Position numbers and translations under genes: made by a program. The notes beneath the pieces were generated by a model that saw only the letters and a program-made list of their open reading frames with translations, had not been told where the DNA came from and made no database searches. A stretch of 8,273 bases of DNA, from positions 1-8,273 of the forward strand of contig CABQCC010000067.1 in assembly GCA_902462495.1 (NCBI GenBank). The letters run 5' to 3'. Positions 7,425 through 8,273 of the stretch are shown one piece after another (position 1 is the first letter of the stretch; each line of letters begins with the position of its first letter). Source of the stretch: an uncultured Eubacterium sp. (GTDB taxonomy: Bacteria > Bacillota > Clostridia > Oscillospirales > Acutalibacteraceae).

Positions 7425-7446
7425 AAAACGGCACATGTGTTGTTTT
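7425..7446 (+). other. Possible stem-loop in the recN-tyrS gap
   Basis: AAAACGGCA and TGTTGTTTT can form a nine-pair stem (two G-U pairs) around a CATG loop. A competing pairing joins CGGCA (7429-7433) to TGCCG (7446-7450). On the plus strand neither is directly followed by a T-tract: the T-run starts about 20 nt later and sits inside the tyrS promoter region. It is therefore not a convincing terminator for recN, although some attenuation of read-through is possible. On the minus strand the second stem is followed by six T, but no minus-strand gene is visible. Confidence 0.25.
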
Positions 7447-7471
7447 GCCGGCTTGATTTGTAATATATAAT
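7445..7471 (+). promoter_or_regulatory. Probable housekeeping-sigma promoter of tyrS
   Basis: A perfect -10 hexamer TATAAT lies at 7466-7471. The best upstream partner is TTGCCG (7445-7450), four of six matches to TTGACA with a short 15-nt spacer; TTTTGC at 7443-7448 would give 17 nt. Transcription would begin about 6-8 nt after the -10 box, inside the T-run at 7471-7481, giving a 5' leader of only about 17 nt before the tyrS ATG. The -10 call is good; the -35 assignment is uncertain. Confidence 0.6.
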
Positions 7472-7481
7472 TTTTTTTTTT
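7471..7481 (+). repeat. Homopolymer run of 11 T at the predicted tyrS transcription start
   Basis: Eleven consecutive T join the -10 box to the GGAGG ribosome site. The predicted start point falls inside this run. It may allow RNA polymerase slippage during initiation, and it is also a place where sequencing length errors are likely. Confidence 0.9.
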
Positions 7482-7486
7482 GGAGG
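7482..7486 (+). promoter_or_regulatory. Consensus ribosome binding site of tyrS
   Basis: GGAGG lies 8 nt before the ATG at 7495 and is the strongest Shine-Dalgarno match in the window. It supports this start and suggests efficient translation. Confidence 0.85.
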
Positions 7487-7494
7487 ATATATAA

Positions 7495-8238
7495 ATGGGA
7501 GTTTATGAAGAACTCGTTGAGCGTGGACTTATCGCTCAGGTAACAGATGAAGAACATATCAGAGAGCTTGTAAATAACGGTAAGGCAGTATTCTATATCG
7601 GATTTGACCCAACTGCCGATTCACTTCATGTCGGTCACTTTATGGCACTTACACTTATGAAGCGACTTCAACAAGCAGGCAATAAGCCTATCGCTCTTAT
7701 CGGTGGCGGCACTGCAATGATTGGCGACCCGTCGGGCAGAACCGATATGCGTCAAATGATGACAAAGGAAACTATCAATCACAACTGCGAATGTTTCAAA
7801 AAGCAGATGTCAAGATTTATCGACTTCGGCGAGGGCAAGGCTATGATGGTTAACAATGCCGATTGGCTTCTTGACCTTAACTATATCGAGGTGCTTCGTG
7901 AGGTTGGCGCTTGCTTCAGCGTAAACAGAATGTTGAACGCAGAGTGCTATAAGCAAAGAATGGAAAAGGGACTTTCATTCCTTGAATTCAACTATATGAT
8001 TATGCAGTCATACGACTTCTATGCTCTGTACCAAAAGTACGGTTGCAATCTCCAATTCGGCGGTGACGACCAGTGGAGCAATATGATTGGCGGTATGGAA
8101 CTTATCCGCAGAAAACTCGGCAAAGAAGCGAATGCTATGACTATAACACTTCTCACCAACTCCGAGGGTAAGAAGATGGGCAAAACTCAAAAGGGCGCTG
8201 TTTGGCTTGATGCGGAAAAAACAACTCCTTGTTTTTGA
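7495..8238 (+). CDS. tyrS: Tyrosyl-tRNA synthetase, N-terminal catalytic part (frame ends prematurely near window edge)
   Basis: The product attaches tyrosine to tRNA(Tyr) in the cytosol. The 247 visible residues cover the class I Rossmann catalytic domain: YIGFDPTADSLHVGH (34-48, with Tyr34 for substrate and the HIGH-type motif HVGH 45-48), GGGTAMIGDPSGR (70-82), NYMIMQSYDFYALY (166-179, with Tyr167, Gln171 and Asp174 placed for tyrosine binding), QFGGDDQWSNMIGG (187-200) and the KMSKS-type loop KMGKT (227-231). A complete bacterial enzyme has about 400-420 residues with an anticodon-binding region and C-terminal S4 domain, all missing here. The frame reads TTPCF and then TGA at 8236-8238, exactly where the family has a conserved TPYEFYQYW-like block. 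The cause could be assembly error near a contig end, a frameshift, or a true disruption. Isoleucine codons favour ATC, unlike the upstream genes, suggesting high expression. Confidence 0.9.
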   Translation: MGVYEELVERGLIAQVTDEEHIRELVNNGKAVFYIGFDPTADSLHVGHFMALTLMKRLQQAGNKPIALIGGGTAMIGDPSGRTDMRQMMTKETINHNCECFKKQMSRFIDFGEGKAMMVNNADWLLDLNYIEVLREVGACFSVNRMLNAECYKQRMEKGLSFLEFNYMIMQSYDFYALYQKYGCNLQFGGDDQWSNMIGGMELIRRKLGKEANAMTITLLTNSEGKKMGKTQKGAVWLDAEKTTPCF

Positions 8239-8273
8239 ACCACTACGGTTATTGCGAAAAATATGTTTTTGAC

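Noticed and set aside
7471..7481. T-run as the tail of an intrinsic terminator after recN
   Set aside because: The nearest stem-loop ends about 20 nt earlier, and the T-run directly follows a perfect TATAAT box, so a promoter and start region explains it better.
7982..7991. TTGAATTCAA palindrome as an ARG box or operator
   Set aside because: It encodes the conserved LEFNYM segment of TyrRS inside the gene, has no second box beside it, and is a chance palindrome.
1..8273. CRISPR array, IS element, phage or defence genes, tRNA or rRNA genes
   Set aside because: No spaced repeats, transposase motifs, terminal inverted repeats or RNA-gene signatures were seen; conserved protein genes fill nearly all the sequence.

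Overview
The window is one compact, entirely plus-strand block of housekeeping genes. Nine genes are recognisable: xseA (3' part only), xseB, ispA, dxs, tlyA, nadK, argR, recN and tyrS (5' part only). The first eight are packed with overlaps of 4 to 11 nt or gaps of at most 30 nt and look like one polycistronic unit. The order xseA-xseB-ispA-dxs-tlyA-argR-recN is a well-known Firmicutes cluster. nadK between tlyA and argR is the arrangement usual in Clostridia rather than Bacillus. With the AT-leaning codon use and strong GGAGG-type ribosome sites, this suggests a low-GC anaerobic Clostridia member, perhaps from the Oscillospirales/Ruminococcaceae. The family-level guess is inference only.

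Layout. Positions 1-857 encode exonuclease VII (large subunit C-terminal half, then the complete small subunit). Positions 861-3611 encode two isoprenoid enzymes: DXS, which opens the MEP pathway, and IspA, which joins C5 units into farnesyl diphosphate. Positions 3614-4423 encode the rRNA 2'-O-methyltransferase TlyA. Positions 4432-5295 encode NAD kinase, which supplies the NADP(H) used by the MEP pathway and other biosynthesis. Positions 5292-5744 encode the arginine repressor ArgR, and 5737-7407 the SMC-like DNA repair ATPase RecN. The only real intergenic region, 7408-7494, holds a perfect TATAAT box, an 11-T run and a GGAGG site just before tyrS, so tyrS probably starts its own transcription unit.

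How the genes fit together. Exonuclease VII and RecN are both DNA-repair functions and sit at the two ends of the cluster. The isoprenoid pair, NAD kinase, rRNA methylase and ArgR lie between them. The shared operon probably reflects growth-linked co-expression, not one pathway.

No previously undescribed system is visible: there is no CRISPR array, mobile element, phage gene, RNA gene or unexplained large ORF. The points most worth a second look are at the right edge: the tyrS frame stops abruptly at 8236-8238 inside a conserved block, there is no room for a T-box leader before tyrS, and recN is followed by tyrS instead of sporulation genes. Both window ends cut genes, so the window may be a whole short contig, and the last ~45 nt should be treated with caution.
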